Positions 45,072-53,979 of a DNA stretch of 64,000 nucleotides are shown piece after piece. The notes under the pieces are model-generated. The model was given only the letters and a program-made list of their open reading frames with translations. It searched no databases and was not told the DNA's origin. The position numbers were made by a program, and so were the translations under genes. Position 1 is the first letter of the stretch. The number at the start of each line of letters is the position of its first letter. Origin of the DNA: Paenibacillus sp. LS1 (GTDB lineage: Bacteria > Bacillota > Bacilli > Paenibacillales > Paenibacillaceae); the NCBI RefSeq assembly GCF_026013365.1, contig NZ_JAPDOE010000010.1, positions 124,001 through 188,000 of the forward strand, written 5' to 3'.

Positions 45072-45365
45072 TCAAGCATACTCACGCAGTACTTGAATGC
45101 CTTTGACCACGTTGTATACAAAGCTTAATCCGTAGATCACAAAGAATAGAATGACAAACCCGACGGCAGAACCCAGGCTATGCGCAGTCACGAAGAAATA
45201 AAATAGCGGAATAGCAGCGAGAAACGGGAATACATGTGAGAATAAGGCGCGTTTTGCGTGTCCCTCAATGTAAGCATCCTTGGCAACAATCCATATAATG
45301 ATCGGAAACAGGAACGGGGCAAAGAAAATACTGAAATAGGATAGGGCTGATAAAAGTTGTCTCAT
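45072..45365 (-). CDS. DUF4870-like small membrane protein
   Basis: 97 residues with three predicted membrane segments: LSYFSIFFAPFLFPIIIWIV, FPFLAAIPLFYFFVTA and VGFVILFFVIYGLSFVYNVV. The loop KDAYIEGHAKRALFSH resembles the conserved region of DUF4870/Tic20-like proteins, whose function is unknown. The ATG at 45365 follows AAGGAGAGA; an ATG six codons upstream lies before that site. Confidence 0.7.
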   Translation of the reverse strand: MRQLLSALSYFSIFFAPFLFPIIIWIVAKDAYIEGHAKRALFSHVFPFLAAIPLFYFFVTAHSLGSAVGFVILFFVIYGLSFVYNVVKGIQVLREYA

Positions 45366-45596
45366 GACGATTCTCTCCTTCAATGGAACATTGAAATGTA
45401 TGTATGCAAAAGATTACCCAGCAATTCTGACATTGAAAATGTCTTATGTTAATCCTGCTCTAATTGTTCCAATCTCCTCAATATAGCCTGGTTCAAGCTA
45501 TCATATTCCGAATGGTACTGGAGTATGAGAATAACACCGAAAAGTACATTTTTGAACCCTCATTTAAGTATAATTATTAATTTTTTTATAAAACTA

Positions 45597-45624
45597 TTGA
45601 AAAATATAGAAAACAGAGTATAAT
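45597..45624 (+). promoter_or_regulatory. Promoter of the first tRNA-Arg gene
   Basis: -35 TTGAAA (45597-45602) and a perfect -10 TATAAT (45619-45624), spacer 16 bases, 33 bases before the tRNA. Confidence 0.7.
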
Positions 45625-45657
45625 AAGAACCGCGCCGAAAATTTATTATACATATTT

Positions 45658-45731
<74 letters not shown>

Positions 45732-45736
45732 TAAAA

Positions 45737-45772
45737 AAATAAGAAGCTTCCTTCGGGAAGCTTCTTATTTTT
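45737..45772 (+). terminator. Terminator of the first tRNA-Arg gene
   Basis: A perfect 15-bp stem (45737-45751 with 45756-45770) closed by a TTCG loop. A nearly identical hairpin follows the second tRNA copy. Confidence 0.85.
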
Positions 45773-45968
45773 CGTTCTAGGGATGAGAACCCCAATGGTT
45801 CGTCTGAGCATCCGCTTCGTTAGCACCACTTCACAGTCTCGACTGGAAGGAGATTATCCCTCCTCTTTGCGTTTAAAGTAAAGTTGTTTATTGGTTTTGC
45901 CTATTGAATAAATAGATTCTATATATTTAAACAATAAACAATTCTATGTCACAATGAGGATATCAACG

Positions 45969-46763
45969 ATGAAAGCGACGGTGGTATCCATGAAATCATT
46001 AAATCAATGGCAGGCAGATGAGTATGACAACAAACTGGCTTTTGTATCCGGATACGGCAAAAACCTGATCTCATGGCTTCAACCTCGGAAAGGGGAATTC
46101 ATCCTTGATCTGGGTTGCGGGACGGGGGATTTGACGTATGAAATTTCTCTGGCCGAAGCCGAGGTTATTGGCATGGATGCATCCCCGGACATGATTCGCC
46201 GTGCGAGGAAGAAATTCCCCGATATTGAATTCGTGGAAGGAGACGGTCATCAGTTTGAGACGAATAGACCGTATGATGCCGTATTTTCCAATGCGGCGCT
46301 GCACTGGATGCGAAGTCCGCGACTAGTGGTGGATAGTATCTGGAAGTCTCTGAAGCCCGGAGGGCGTTTTGTCGCAGAATTCGGCGGTAAAGGGAACGTG
46401 CAGATCATTGTGGATGCACTAGAGGAGGTCGTGGAACGTAACACAGGCATTCGTGCATCGGAACGCAATCCTTGGTATTTTCCTTCGATCGGAGAATATA
46501 GCTATATTCTGGAACAAAGTGGATTTGTGGTGCGACAGGCCTATCACTACGACCGTCCTACCAGACTGGCAGATGGTGAGCAGGGTATAGTAGGCTGGTT
46601 GGCTCATTTTGGAGGCGACTATTTTGCAGGTTTCAGCCAGGATGAGATACAAAAAATCTGCCATGAAACCAGTCAGATCGTGTTGCCTTACCTTTGGAAA
46701 GAAGATGCGATGTATGCCGATTACAAGCGCCTGCGTATTGAGGCCGTGAAGCCAGAAAGTTGA
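45969..46763 (+). CDS. Class I SAM-dependent methyltransferase (Tam/UbiE-like)
   Basis: 264 residues. FILDLGCGTGDLTYEIS is SAM motif I, VIGMDASPDMIRRAR the ribose-binding acidic region, VEGDGHQF motif II, and FSNAALHWM resembles trans-aconitate methyltransferase. The substrate is not certain. Three in-frame ATGs are possible (45954, 45969, 45990); the one at 45969 has GAGGA at good spacing. It is the first gene inside the block flanked by the inverted tRNA-Arg copies. Confidence 0.85.
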   Translation: MKATVVSMKSLNQWQADEYDNKLAFVSGYGKNLISWLQPRKGEFILDLGCGTGDLTYEISLAEAEVIGMDASPDMIRRARKKFPDIEFVEGDGHQFETNRPYDAVFSNAALHWMRSPRLVVDSIWKSLKPGGRFVAEFGGKGNVQIIVDALEEVVERNTGIRASERNPWYFPSIGEYSYILEQSGFVVRQAYHYDRPTRLADGEQGIVGWLAHFGGDYFAGFSQDEIQKICHETSQIVLPYLWKEDAMYADYKRLRIEAVKPES

Positions 46764-46833
46764 ATGTGATATCTATTTATCATTGTTAAAAGAAATATTA
46801 TGGTCTTTTTTATAACAACTATTCTTCACATGT

Positions 46834-46879
46834 AGACCGAGAATCTCTTTCTAATAAAGAGGATCTTGGTCTTTTTTTG
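46834..46879 (+). terminator. Terminator after the methyltransferase gene
   Basis: AGACCGAGAATCTCTTT pairs with AAAGAGGATCTTGGTCT with few mismatches, followed by TTTTTTT. The rest of the 379-base gene-free stretch up to 47142 is AT-rich; I see no gene in it. Confidence 0.75.
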
Positions 46880-47142
46880 ATGCACTATTTTAAAAATTGA
46901 AATATTCAAACGACAAATAATTACAAATGGATATTTTTATCATACCCAAGACCCATATAAGTAATTTCTATATCATATTTGTAAGTATTTAGAAGGAAAA
47001 TGTGGTATTTTGATAGAATAATTTACCAAGGGTCAATCTTCTTGCAGATAGGTGGTGAAATTGAGCAGGTATTGCAGTACATGCGAATAGCAGGAACCCA
47101 TCATTTGGTGAGGTACTCACATTTAAAAGGAGGGGCATAGCC

Positions 47143-50100
47143 TTGAGCAAACGATTGATATCCACGTTATTAAGTGTTCTGATGGTCTTTTCCATTATTC
47201 TTCCAGCGGCTGGAGCCGCTCCCGCAGATTCAATTATTCAGCTTGAGAACCTACCGAGTACAGCCGAAGCCAAACAATGGAGAGAGATTCTTGCAGGGCG
47301 GGAAGCAAAACTTGCCGCAGATCCATTTTTGGATAAAAGCTTGGAAGGCCTGGGTGGAGAAAACACCCGAGTTATCGTTGAGCTTTCGAATAAACCTGTT
47401 GCAGTAGCGCAAGGTGAATCAACCCTCTCAGGAAAATCATTTACCTCCTCTATGGAAACAAAGGCTGTGACTCAAGTTGAGCAACAACAAGAGTCATTTG
47501 TACATAGCCTCACTCAGAAGAAAATCAAACATGAAGTATTGGAAGAGTATGCATATGCCCTGAATGGTGTAGCGATTGAGCTTAAAGGAAACCAAGTAGG
47601 ACAATTGCTTCAGATACCAGGCGTGGTCAGCGTATATCCTGACCTTGAAGTTACAATAGCTCCCGAGACAGATGAAGTGAACCCGTATATGAAAGACACA
47701 GCGCCTTTTATTGGTGCACCTGAAGTATGGGATCTGGGTTACAAAGGAAATGGCGTCAAAGTAGGTGTCATTGATACAGGGATCGACTACGAACATCCCA
47801 ATTTGCAAGAAGCCTACAAAGGCGGATGGGACTTTGTTGGAAACGACAATGATCCGTATGAAGCAACATATCAAGAATGGAAAGTGTCAGGTGAACCTGA
47901 GTTTAACGCCAATGGAAGTGCCTATTACACATCCCATGGTACGCACGTAGCCGGTACCATTGCTGCTCGTGAGGCAGGGGACTACGGCATTGTTGGTGTT
48001 GCACCTGAAGCAGATATCTATGCTTACCGTGTACTTGGACCGTATGGTAGTGGTCAAACGTCATGGGTACTCGGCGGAATCGATCGTTCTGTTGAAGATG
48101 GCATGGACGTGATCAATCTCTCGTTGGGTAACGCCGCCAACGATCCAAGTTATGTCACTTCGGTTGCCCTTAACAATGCGATGTTGTCCGGTGTGACAGC
48201 GGTTGTAGCAAGTGGTAACAGTGGACCTAACCGTTATACACTCGGTTCTCCGGGTGCATCTGCCATGGCCATTACGGTAGGTAACTCTACAGGTCCTAGT
48301 CAGCTTATTACAGCTGATACTCACTTCTGGATTGGTGAAGAGGGCGAAGAAGTGTTGCCTGAACAACAACCTGTGCCAGAGGTTGAAGAATCTCCTGAAC
48401 TGGGGACAGCACCTGGAACAGAAGCACCTGAAGTTTCAGAGCAAGACGTACCCGCAACTGCTACTGAAGAAAGTGCTGCAGCTGTGGAAGACGTAGTTTC
48501 TGAAGAAGCTGTAGAAGAAGCTACAACAGAAGAAAATACTCCATCTGCATCACCTTCTGCACCGGTCGAAGTATCTCCTGAAGCTGCTCCTGTGGGAGAA
48601 GAGTCTGTAATTGCTCCGACCGAAGCTCCACTGTCTATTACAGAGTCGGTTTACCGTCTGGATCTGATGGGTTGGAGCCTGTCAGCAGACCCTGAAACTG
48701 TTTTGATAGGGAAATTCGGACTTGAATTTGCAGCACTGGGTAAACCAGCTGATTTTGAAGGCAAGGATTTTACAGGTAAAGTCGCATTGATTCAGCGGGG
48801 TGAACTGGCATTTGTAGAGAAAGTCGCCAATGCCAAAGCAGCTGGAGCCGAGGCTGTTATCGTATATAACAACATTCCGGGTCCAATCGGTGTAAGTCTG
48901 GGCGATAATTTTGAACTCATTCCAACACTGAGCATGTCCAAGGAAGATGGAGATGTGATCAAGGCTGAACTGGACGCAGGACAAGCCGTTGAAGTGAGCT
49001 TTAGTGATTTTGAACGTTCACAAACTCCGGGCGACGAAATGAATTCATCCAGTTCACGTGGACCTGCGAAGGTAACACTGGACATTAAACCGGATATTGT
49101 TGCCCCAGGTACTAGCATTCTGTCTACGATTCCTGCCTACGGCAAGGATGAGCCGGACGCAGATTACGCACAAGCTTATGATCGTAAAACAGGTACAAGT
49201 ATGGCTACACCTCATGTAGCAGGTTTGATTGCGCTGTTGATTGAGAAGCATCCGGACTGGACGCCATTTGATATCAAAGTAGCGCTCATGAACAATAGTA
49301 AGGTGCTGGATACGACCAAGTTTGATGTATTTGATCAAGGTGCTGGCCGTATTCAGGCTGTGAACACCATTGATCCTGCTGCTTTTGTGAAAGTGCTTGA
49401 TGTTACTCAATACACAGAGAGTGGCGTAGTTGTTGAAAAGGATAATATCACCGGAAGCATCAACTACGGTAATTTCCTGAGCACAGATGAAAAGACCATT
49501 ACCAAAACAATCAAAGTTGAAGCATTGAATGGTAGCGGTGGGGATTACACTGTAAATGTGAATCCAACTCGTAATGTGGCAGGTGTATCTGTTGCGGTAG
49601 ACAAGAGTTCCTTCACACTGAATGGTGAGGAAGAACTTGCTGTGACAATCACCGTTCCACGAGGGGTTACTGCGGTTACAGAAGCACAAGGATACATTGA
49701 GTTGTCGAACGGAACCAGTACCTTTACTGTGCCATATGTTGCTCATTTCAACGTTACGTTGAGTGGAGTGAAGTATATTGAGACGGTAAAAGGCACTGAA
49801 AAAAATCCATTCCATTATCCATTGAAGGCTGATGGTACATTAGATACGCTTAACGTAGCGATGGAATTCTATAATCCGATGACTTTCGCCCTGATTGAGA
49901 TTTATGATGGTCTTAACCCAGAAGGTGGATATTATCAAGATGGATATATCGGCTCCATTTTCGGTAACTATTTTAACTTCAGTGCAAATGCAAGATATAA
50001 CCTTGCCTGGAACGGCACATATGCAGACTACACAACGGATGAAGTGACAGAGATTCCAGATGGTCTATACACGGTTGATATCACTACCATTGGTACGGAC

Positions 50101-51090
50101 GGCAAAACCTATAAGGAAGATACTTCTACATTTTTGGTCAAAAAGACAGCTCCGGCTGTAACTGCACCAGAAGCGTTGGAGTTCAAAGTAGATGAATCTG
50201 CTATCCTTGATGGTAGCGTGGAAGATTTGTACTTCCGAGTTGCACCTGCGCTTGCCAGCGGTTGGGACATTGCGTTTGATCCGGCAGCTTCCTTGGAAGC
50301 AACGTATGTTGTGAAAAAAGAAGATGGCTCGATTCAAAAAGAAGGAGTCTTTGAAGTACAGCCTGATGGCACCTTCAGCCTTCCTTTGGAAGGGATCGAA
50401 GCGGGCGAATATGTCGTTGAACTTACAGTAAAAGACCAACAGGGGCTTTCGGGTACAGCCAATACGGCACTGAAATTGGAAGCCGTGGAGACCGAACCCG
50501 AAACTCCGGCTACCAAGGCCCCAGGTACGCCTGCATTGTCTCACAATAACTGGGTAGGCAACGGCCTGCCAGAAGGTTCGTATATCGTTACCATGAACCT
50601 GTGGTGGGGCGAGAACGCAACTAGCTACAAATTATATGAGGACGGGGTTCTGGTTGATACGCAGAAGCTGACTTATAACGCGCCTTCGGCGCAATCTGCT
50701 CAGACGAAGATCACGGGCAAAGCCAACGGCACATATACGTATGTGGCCGAGCTAACGAATGACAAGGGAACAACGCGGAGTCAGACGTTGACTGTTCAAG
50801 TTACCAATGCAACGCCAGGCAAAGCAGTTCTCTCTCAGGATAACTGGGATGGCGACGGCAACTATAAGGTAACCATGAACCTGTGGTGGGGGACGAATGC
50901 CTCCGAGTATCGTCTCTATGAGAATGATCAACTGATCGATACCCAAGAACTTCGTCCGGTTACACCTCTTGCGCAAAGTGCTGTGAGTACACTGTCCGGG
51001 AAAGCTTCGGGTACGTATACGTATCGAGCTGAGTTAATTAACACAGCTGGAGTTACTAGCACAGACACGATTACGGTAAAAGTGAAGTAA
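47143..51090 (+). CDS. Large secreted subtilase (S8 family) with PA domain and two C-terminal Ig-like domains
   Basis: 1315-residue secreted serine protease of the Vpr type. The signal peptide covers about 1-26 (cleavage near AGA-AP), then an I9-type propeptide. Catalytic Asp211 lies in VIDTGIDYEHPN, His265 in SHGTHVAGT and Ser686 in GTSMATPHVAG. Between His and Ser sit an acidic Glu/Pro/Ala-rich stretch (about 399-495) and a PA domain (about 500-630). The C-terminus has two copies of an Ig-like domain with VTMNLWWGENATSYKLYEDG and VTMNLWWGTNASEYRLYEND, as in Bacillus chitinases. TTG start, AAAGGAGGGG upstream. Confidence 0.93.
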   Translation: MSKRLISTLLSVLMVFSIILPAAGAAPADSIIQLENLPSTAEAKQWREILAGREAKLAADPFLDKSLEGLGGENTRVIVELSNKPVAVAQGESTLSGKSFTSSMETKAVTQVEQQQESFVHSLTQKKIKHEVLEEYAYALNGVAIELKGNQVGQLLQIPGVVSVYPDLEVTIAPETDEVNPYMKDTAPFIGAPEVWDLGYKGNGVKVGVIDTGIDYEHPNLQEAYKGGWDFVGNDNDPYEATYQEWKVSGEPEFNANGSAYYTSHGTHVAGTIAAREAGDYGIVGVAPEADIYAYRVLGPYGSGQTSWVLGGIDRSVEDGMDVINLSLGNAANDPSYVTSVALNNAMLSGVTAVVASGNSGPNRYTLGSPGASAMAITVGNSTGPSQLITADTHFWIGEEGEEVLPEQQPVPEVEESPELGTAPGTEAPEVSEQDVPATATEESAAAVEDVVSEEAVEEATTEENTPSASPSAPVEVSPEAAPVGEESVIAPTEAPLSITESVYRLDLMGWSLSADPETVLIGKFGLEFAALGKPADFEGKDFTGKVALIQRGELAFVEKVANAKAAGAEAVIVYNNIPGPIGVSLGDNFELIPTLSMSKEDGDVIKAELDAGQAVEVSFSDFERSQTPGDEMNSSSSRGPAKVTLDIKPDIVAPGTSILSTIPAYGKDEPDADYAQAYDRKTGTSMATPHVAGLIALLIEKHPDWTPFDIKVALMNNSKVLDTTKFDVFDQGAGRIQAVNTIDPAAFVKVLDVTQYTESGVVVEKDNITGSINYGNFLSTDEKTITKTIKVEALNGSGGDYTVNVNPTRNVAGVSVAVDKSSFTLNGEEELAVTITVPRGVTAVTEAQGYIELSNGTSTFTVPYVAHFNVTLSGVKYIETVKGTEKNPFHYPLKADGTLDTLNVAMEFYNPMTFALIEIYDGLNPEGGYYQDGYIGSIFGNYFNFSANARYNLAWNGTYADYTTDEVTEIPDGLYTVDITTIGTDGKTYKEDTSTFLVKKTAPAVTAPEALEFKVDESAILDGSVEDLYFRVAPALASGWDIAFDPAASLEATYVVKKEDGSIQKEGVFEVQPDGTFSLPLEGIEAGEYVVELTVKDQQGLSGTANTALKLEAVETEPETPATKAPGTPALSHNNWVGNGLPEGSYIVTMNLWWGENATSYKLYEDGVLVDTQKLTYNAPSAQSAQTKITGKANGTYTYVAELTNDKGTTRSQTLTVQVTNATPGKAVLSQDNWDGDGNYKVTMNLWWGTNASEYRLYENDQLIDTQELRPVTPLAQSAVSTLSGKASGTYTYRAELINTAGVTSTDTITVKVK

Positions 51091-51140
51091 GATCTTCCTC
51101 ATTGAATCTGATCAATTAATGAAGGAATTATTCAACGCAC

Positions 51141-51186
51141 AAACGGCCTCCATCCTGATTTTGCAGGATGGAGGCCGTTTTATTTT
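51141..51186. terminator. Bidirectional terminator between the subtilase and MFS genes
   Basis: A perfect 17-bp stem (51141-51157 with 51164-51180), flanked by T-rich tracts, between convergent genes. Confidence 0.85.
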
Positions 51187-51214
51187 GTTCTTTTCTATTA
51201 AATGAATTGTATGA

Positions 51215-52444
51215 CTACCCGATCATTCGATTCTTGCTGGCCTGGATACCTGCGATGAGTAAGGCGATGGCCAGAAGAACCTGTATCAGCAATGGAAGGG
51301 TCCACCCTTTTGTCCAGTCATGAAGCATGCCGAACAGTAGAGGTCCCACTGCCGCCAGCATATAACCGATTGACTGGGCCATACCGGATAGGCTGGCAGC
51401 TTGTCTGGCATCTTTTGTGCGAAGGACGAAGAACATCGTCACCAGTCCAAAGGAAGCGCCAGCACCTATTCCAGCCAACGTGACGCCGATGGTAACGAGT
51501 GAAGGGAGTCCGCTTAACAATAAAGCATACCCGACAATTAAAGATGAGCACGTTACCGTGGTTAGAACACGCTGGTCTCGCGTTCTACCAGCAAGGATTG
51601 GAACGATAAAGGTAACGGGTACGCTAACCATCTGCATCAAGGAGAGCATCCAGCCTGCTGAGGTGGGGCTGAAGCCTTGCTCGGCGAGAATCTCGGGAAG
51701 CCAGGTAATCGTAGTATAGAAGATTAGAGATTGCAGACCCATAAATAATGTAATAAACCAAGCCAAGGATGATGTCCGTAGACGTACAGGCGTCCCTTCA
51801 CTCTGGCTGGTCACATATAACATTCGCTGGCGTCCCGCAGCGACTTGGGGGAGCCACAAGAGAAGTGCAAGTATGGATAATATGGCCCACATGCCCAGAG
51901 AAGCGCGCCAACCGATGGAGGTTGCTCCTGCTACTGGCACACTCATGCCTGAGGCGATGGCGCCAAATATATTCATGGATACGGAGTATAGCCCCGTCAC
52001 GATACCTACCCGCAATGGAAAATCGCGTTTGATCAAACTGGGTAAAAGCACGTTGCTTAACGCAATGCCGCATCCCAAGATGGCAGTTCCTGCATATAAG
52101 GCCAAGACAGAGGGGGATAAACGTAACGCCACCCCGAGAGTTACGATGATGATAGCGATCAGCAAGGCTGATTCGAGTCCTAAACGTTTCGCAAGACGTG
52201 GTGCAAACGGAGAGACTGCTGCAAAGGCGAGCAGAGGAAGCGAGGTCAGAAGCCCTGCCATTGTATGACCGATACCTGTGTCGGACCGGATCATCTCCAC
52301 GACGGGACCAATTGCCGTGATCGGTGACCTCATGGTAGCGGCGATGACGATAATGCCTGCTAATAACAGGCCGAATCTTTTGGATGTCGAAGAATGTTCT
52401 TCCTCGGCTTGGATGGATGAGTGCTGTTGTATTGAAGATGACAT
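51215..52444 (-). CDS. MFS transporter, CynX/NimT type
   Basis: 409 residues with about 12 membrane segments. The stretch RSPITAIGPVVEMIRSDTG near residue 40 is typical of the CynX/NimT (cyanate permease-like) branch of the major facilitator superfamily, as is FAPRLAKRLGLE in the loop after TM2. The substrate is unknown; relatives export nitroimidazole-like compounds or move cyanate. The ATG follows CAGGAGA. It is the last gene inside the inverted tRNA-Arg pair. Confidence 0.88.
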   Translation of the reverse strand: MSSSIQQHSSIQAEEEHSSTSKRFGLLLAGIIVIAATMRSPITAIGPVVEMIRSDTGIGHTMAGLLTSLPLLAFAAVSPFAPRLAKRLGLESALLIAIIIVTLGVALRLSPSVLALYAGTAILGCGIALSNVLLPSLIKRDFPLRVGIVTGLYSVSMNIFGAIASGMSVPVAGATSIGWRASLGMWAILSILALLLWLPQVAAGRQRMLYVTSQSEGTPVRLRTSSLAWFITLFMGLQSLIFYTTITWLPEILAEQGFSPTSAGWMLSLMQMVSVPVTFIVPILAGRTRDQRVLTTVTCSSLIVGYALLLSGLPSLVTIGVTLAGIGAGASFGLVTMFFVLRTKDARQAASLSGMAQSIGYMLAAVGPLLFGMLHDWTKGWTLPLLIQVLLAIALLIAGIQASKNRMIG

Positions 52445-52565
52445 GATAAAATCTCCTGTTTCCTAATGAGTTAATATGTATGGATTGTTACATTATCCAC
52501 TCCGCAAGCATAACATTCTATGTCAATATTGAGCAATGAAATGGGTCAAACTCATCCCTAGAACG

Positions 52566-52597
52566 CAAAAAAAGCTTCCCGAAGGAAGCTTCTTTTT
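52566..52597 (-). terminator. Terminator of the second tRNA-Arg gene
   Basis: On the minus strand, AAGAAGCTTCC-TTCG-GGAAGCTTTTTTT forms a hairpin with T run, closely matching the one after the first tRNA copy. Confidence 0.85.
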
Positions 52598-52600
52598 ATA

Positions 52601-52674
<74 letters not shown>

Positions 52675-52697
52675 ATGAATTTTTTCAAGCAAAATTG

Positions 52698-52726
52698 ATT
52701 TTATCACATGCAAAGAGGAATATCAA
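52698..52726 (-). promoter_or_regulatory. Promoter of the second tRNA-Arg gene
   Basis: On the minus strand, -35 TTGATA (52721-52726) and -10 TAAAAT (52698-52703) with a 17-base spacer. The upstream sequence differs from that of the first copy, so the two tRNAs use different promoters. Confidence 0.7.
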
Positions 52727-52863
52727 GCGTTTTATTTTAATATGGTTTTCATATATGATATTTGGCGGCAGTAACGTTTTTTTCATTATATTTAAGGTTA
52801 TGTTAGAATATCAGGAGAACTCAGAAAATAGATCGACAATCGTTTTAATATATACATCTATTT

Positions 52864-53841
52864 ATGTTGATTCCGACTGGAGATTCAGGATATAGAGGAG
52901 GTGCTCCTATTAAGGAATCCACGACCCCGGAAACCGAGCACAACAACAATATTGTGCTGTTTCCTAAGACGCTGGACTATTACCAGATTCAATTGACAGT
53001 GATGCTTGAAAATGAACGGTATGGTGAAGCGATGAAATTGCTTCACTTTTTGCTGCAATGTCAGGGACAGGAAGAGCGCCATTATGATGAATGGCGGGCC
53101 CTGCTCGAATGGCTTCAGGCCGCGTTCCCTCATTATGAAGAAACCTCGCCTGCCGTTGATGAGGAACGGGAAGAGGAAGAGATCAGTGAGGAAGACATGG
53201 CGAGGCAGCATGCCCGTTTGAAGCTTGAACAGGATGATGGTTATGCAGATAAGATGCTTCGCACAGTAATGGAAGAACCGTTGTCTGAACAGACGATGCT
53301 GGCTTTGGAGCAACTGGCCTATCTTGATCTGCCGAAGATTGATGAGGCACTTACGAGTTGGTTAAAAGATAAGTCGCTTCACCCTTTACTTCAGTTCCGG
53401 GTGCTGCAAACCTTGCGTCGTAGAGGTGTTCAAGGTATGATCCTGTTTACGAGAGGCGAAGAGCAGGTAGAGGTCGAGATTGATACCGTGCCTCTTAAAC
53501 CAGAGGAATTCCCGCTCCAAATCGTTCAGATTCTGGAACGAGTGGCAGATCAGACGGAGGTTCATGAACCTACTCTCTTTTATTTTGCCCAGGAACTGTG
53601 GATACAATATGTCATGGCGGTGTATGGAACCCGTGATTATGTATCGATGTTGGAAGAAAATGATTCCATGACAGATATATGGGCAGCAGCTCTACATATG
53701 ACCGTTGCAGACAGTCTGGGTGGCTCGCATGATGAGGAAAATACCCGCTCAATGTATGCTGTGACAGGCGCGATGCGCTTTCGACTGGAGCAGGCTTATC
53801 GTTCGATGAAACAGTTTGTATCTGCCGGTTTGGACGGTTAA
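52864..53841 (+). CDS. YsoA-like protein (TPR-type)
   Basis: 325 residues from the ATG at 52864, or 310 from the likely real start. Visible are LDYYQIQLTVMLENERYGEAMKLL near residue 40 (TPR-like helices), an acidic central segment and a helical C-terminal half. The position directly before tig matches B. subtilis ysoA. A strong AGGAGGTG at 52896-52903 sits inside this frame, five bases before an ATT codon at 52909, while the ATG at 52864 has no ribosome site. The protein may therefore start at that ATT (then KESTTPETE). Function unknown. Confidence 0.7.
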   Translation: MLIPTGDSGYRGGAPIKESTTPETEHNNNIVLFPKTLDYYQIQLTVMLENERYGEAMKLLHFLLQCQGQEERHYDEWRALLEWLQAAFPHYEETSPAVDEEREEEEISEEDMARQHARLKLEQDDGYADKMLRTVMEEPLSEQTMLALEQLAYLDLPKIDEALTSWLKDKSLHPLLQFRVLQTLRRRGVQGMILFTRGEEQVEVEIDTVPLKPEEFPLQIVQILERVADQTEVHEPTLFYFAQELWIQYVMAVYGTRDYVSMLEENDSMTDIWAAALHMTVADSLGGSHDEENTRSMYAVTGAMRFRLEQAYRSMKQFVSAGLDG

Positions 53842-53979
53842 TCGAGGCCGGAAACGTTTTCCTTAAACTGTATCAAGGGATTCCCCTTGAAAAAGAATCT
53901 AATCTTGTTTATACTAAAATGGTTATTTTGTACGTGATTGCCTACGTGAACATGTGAATTTTGGAGGGGAAAGTATACA

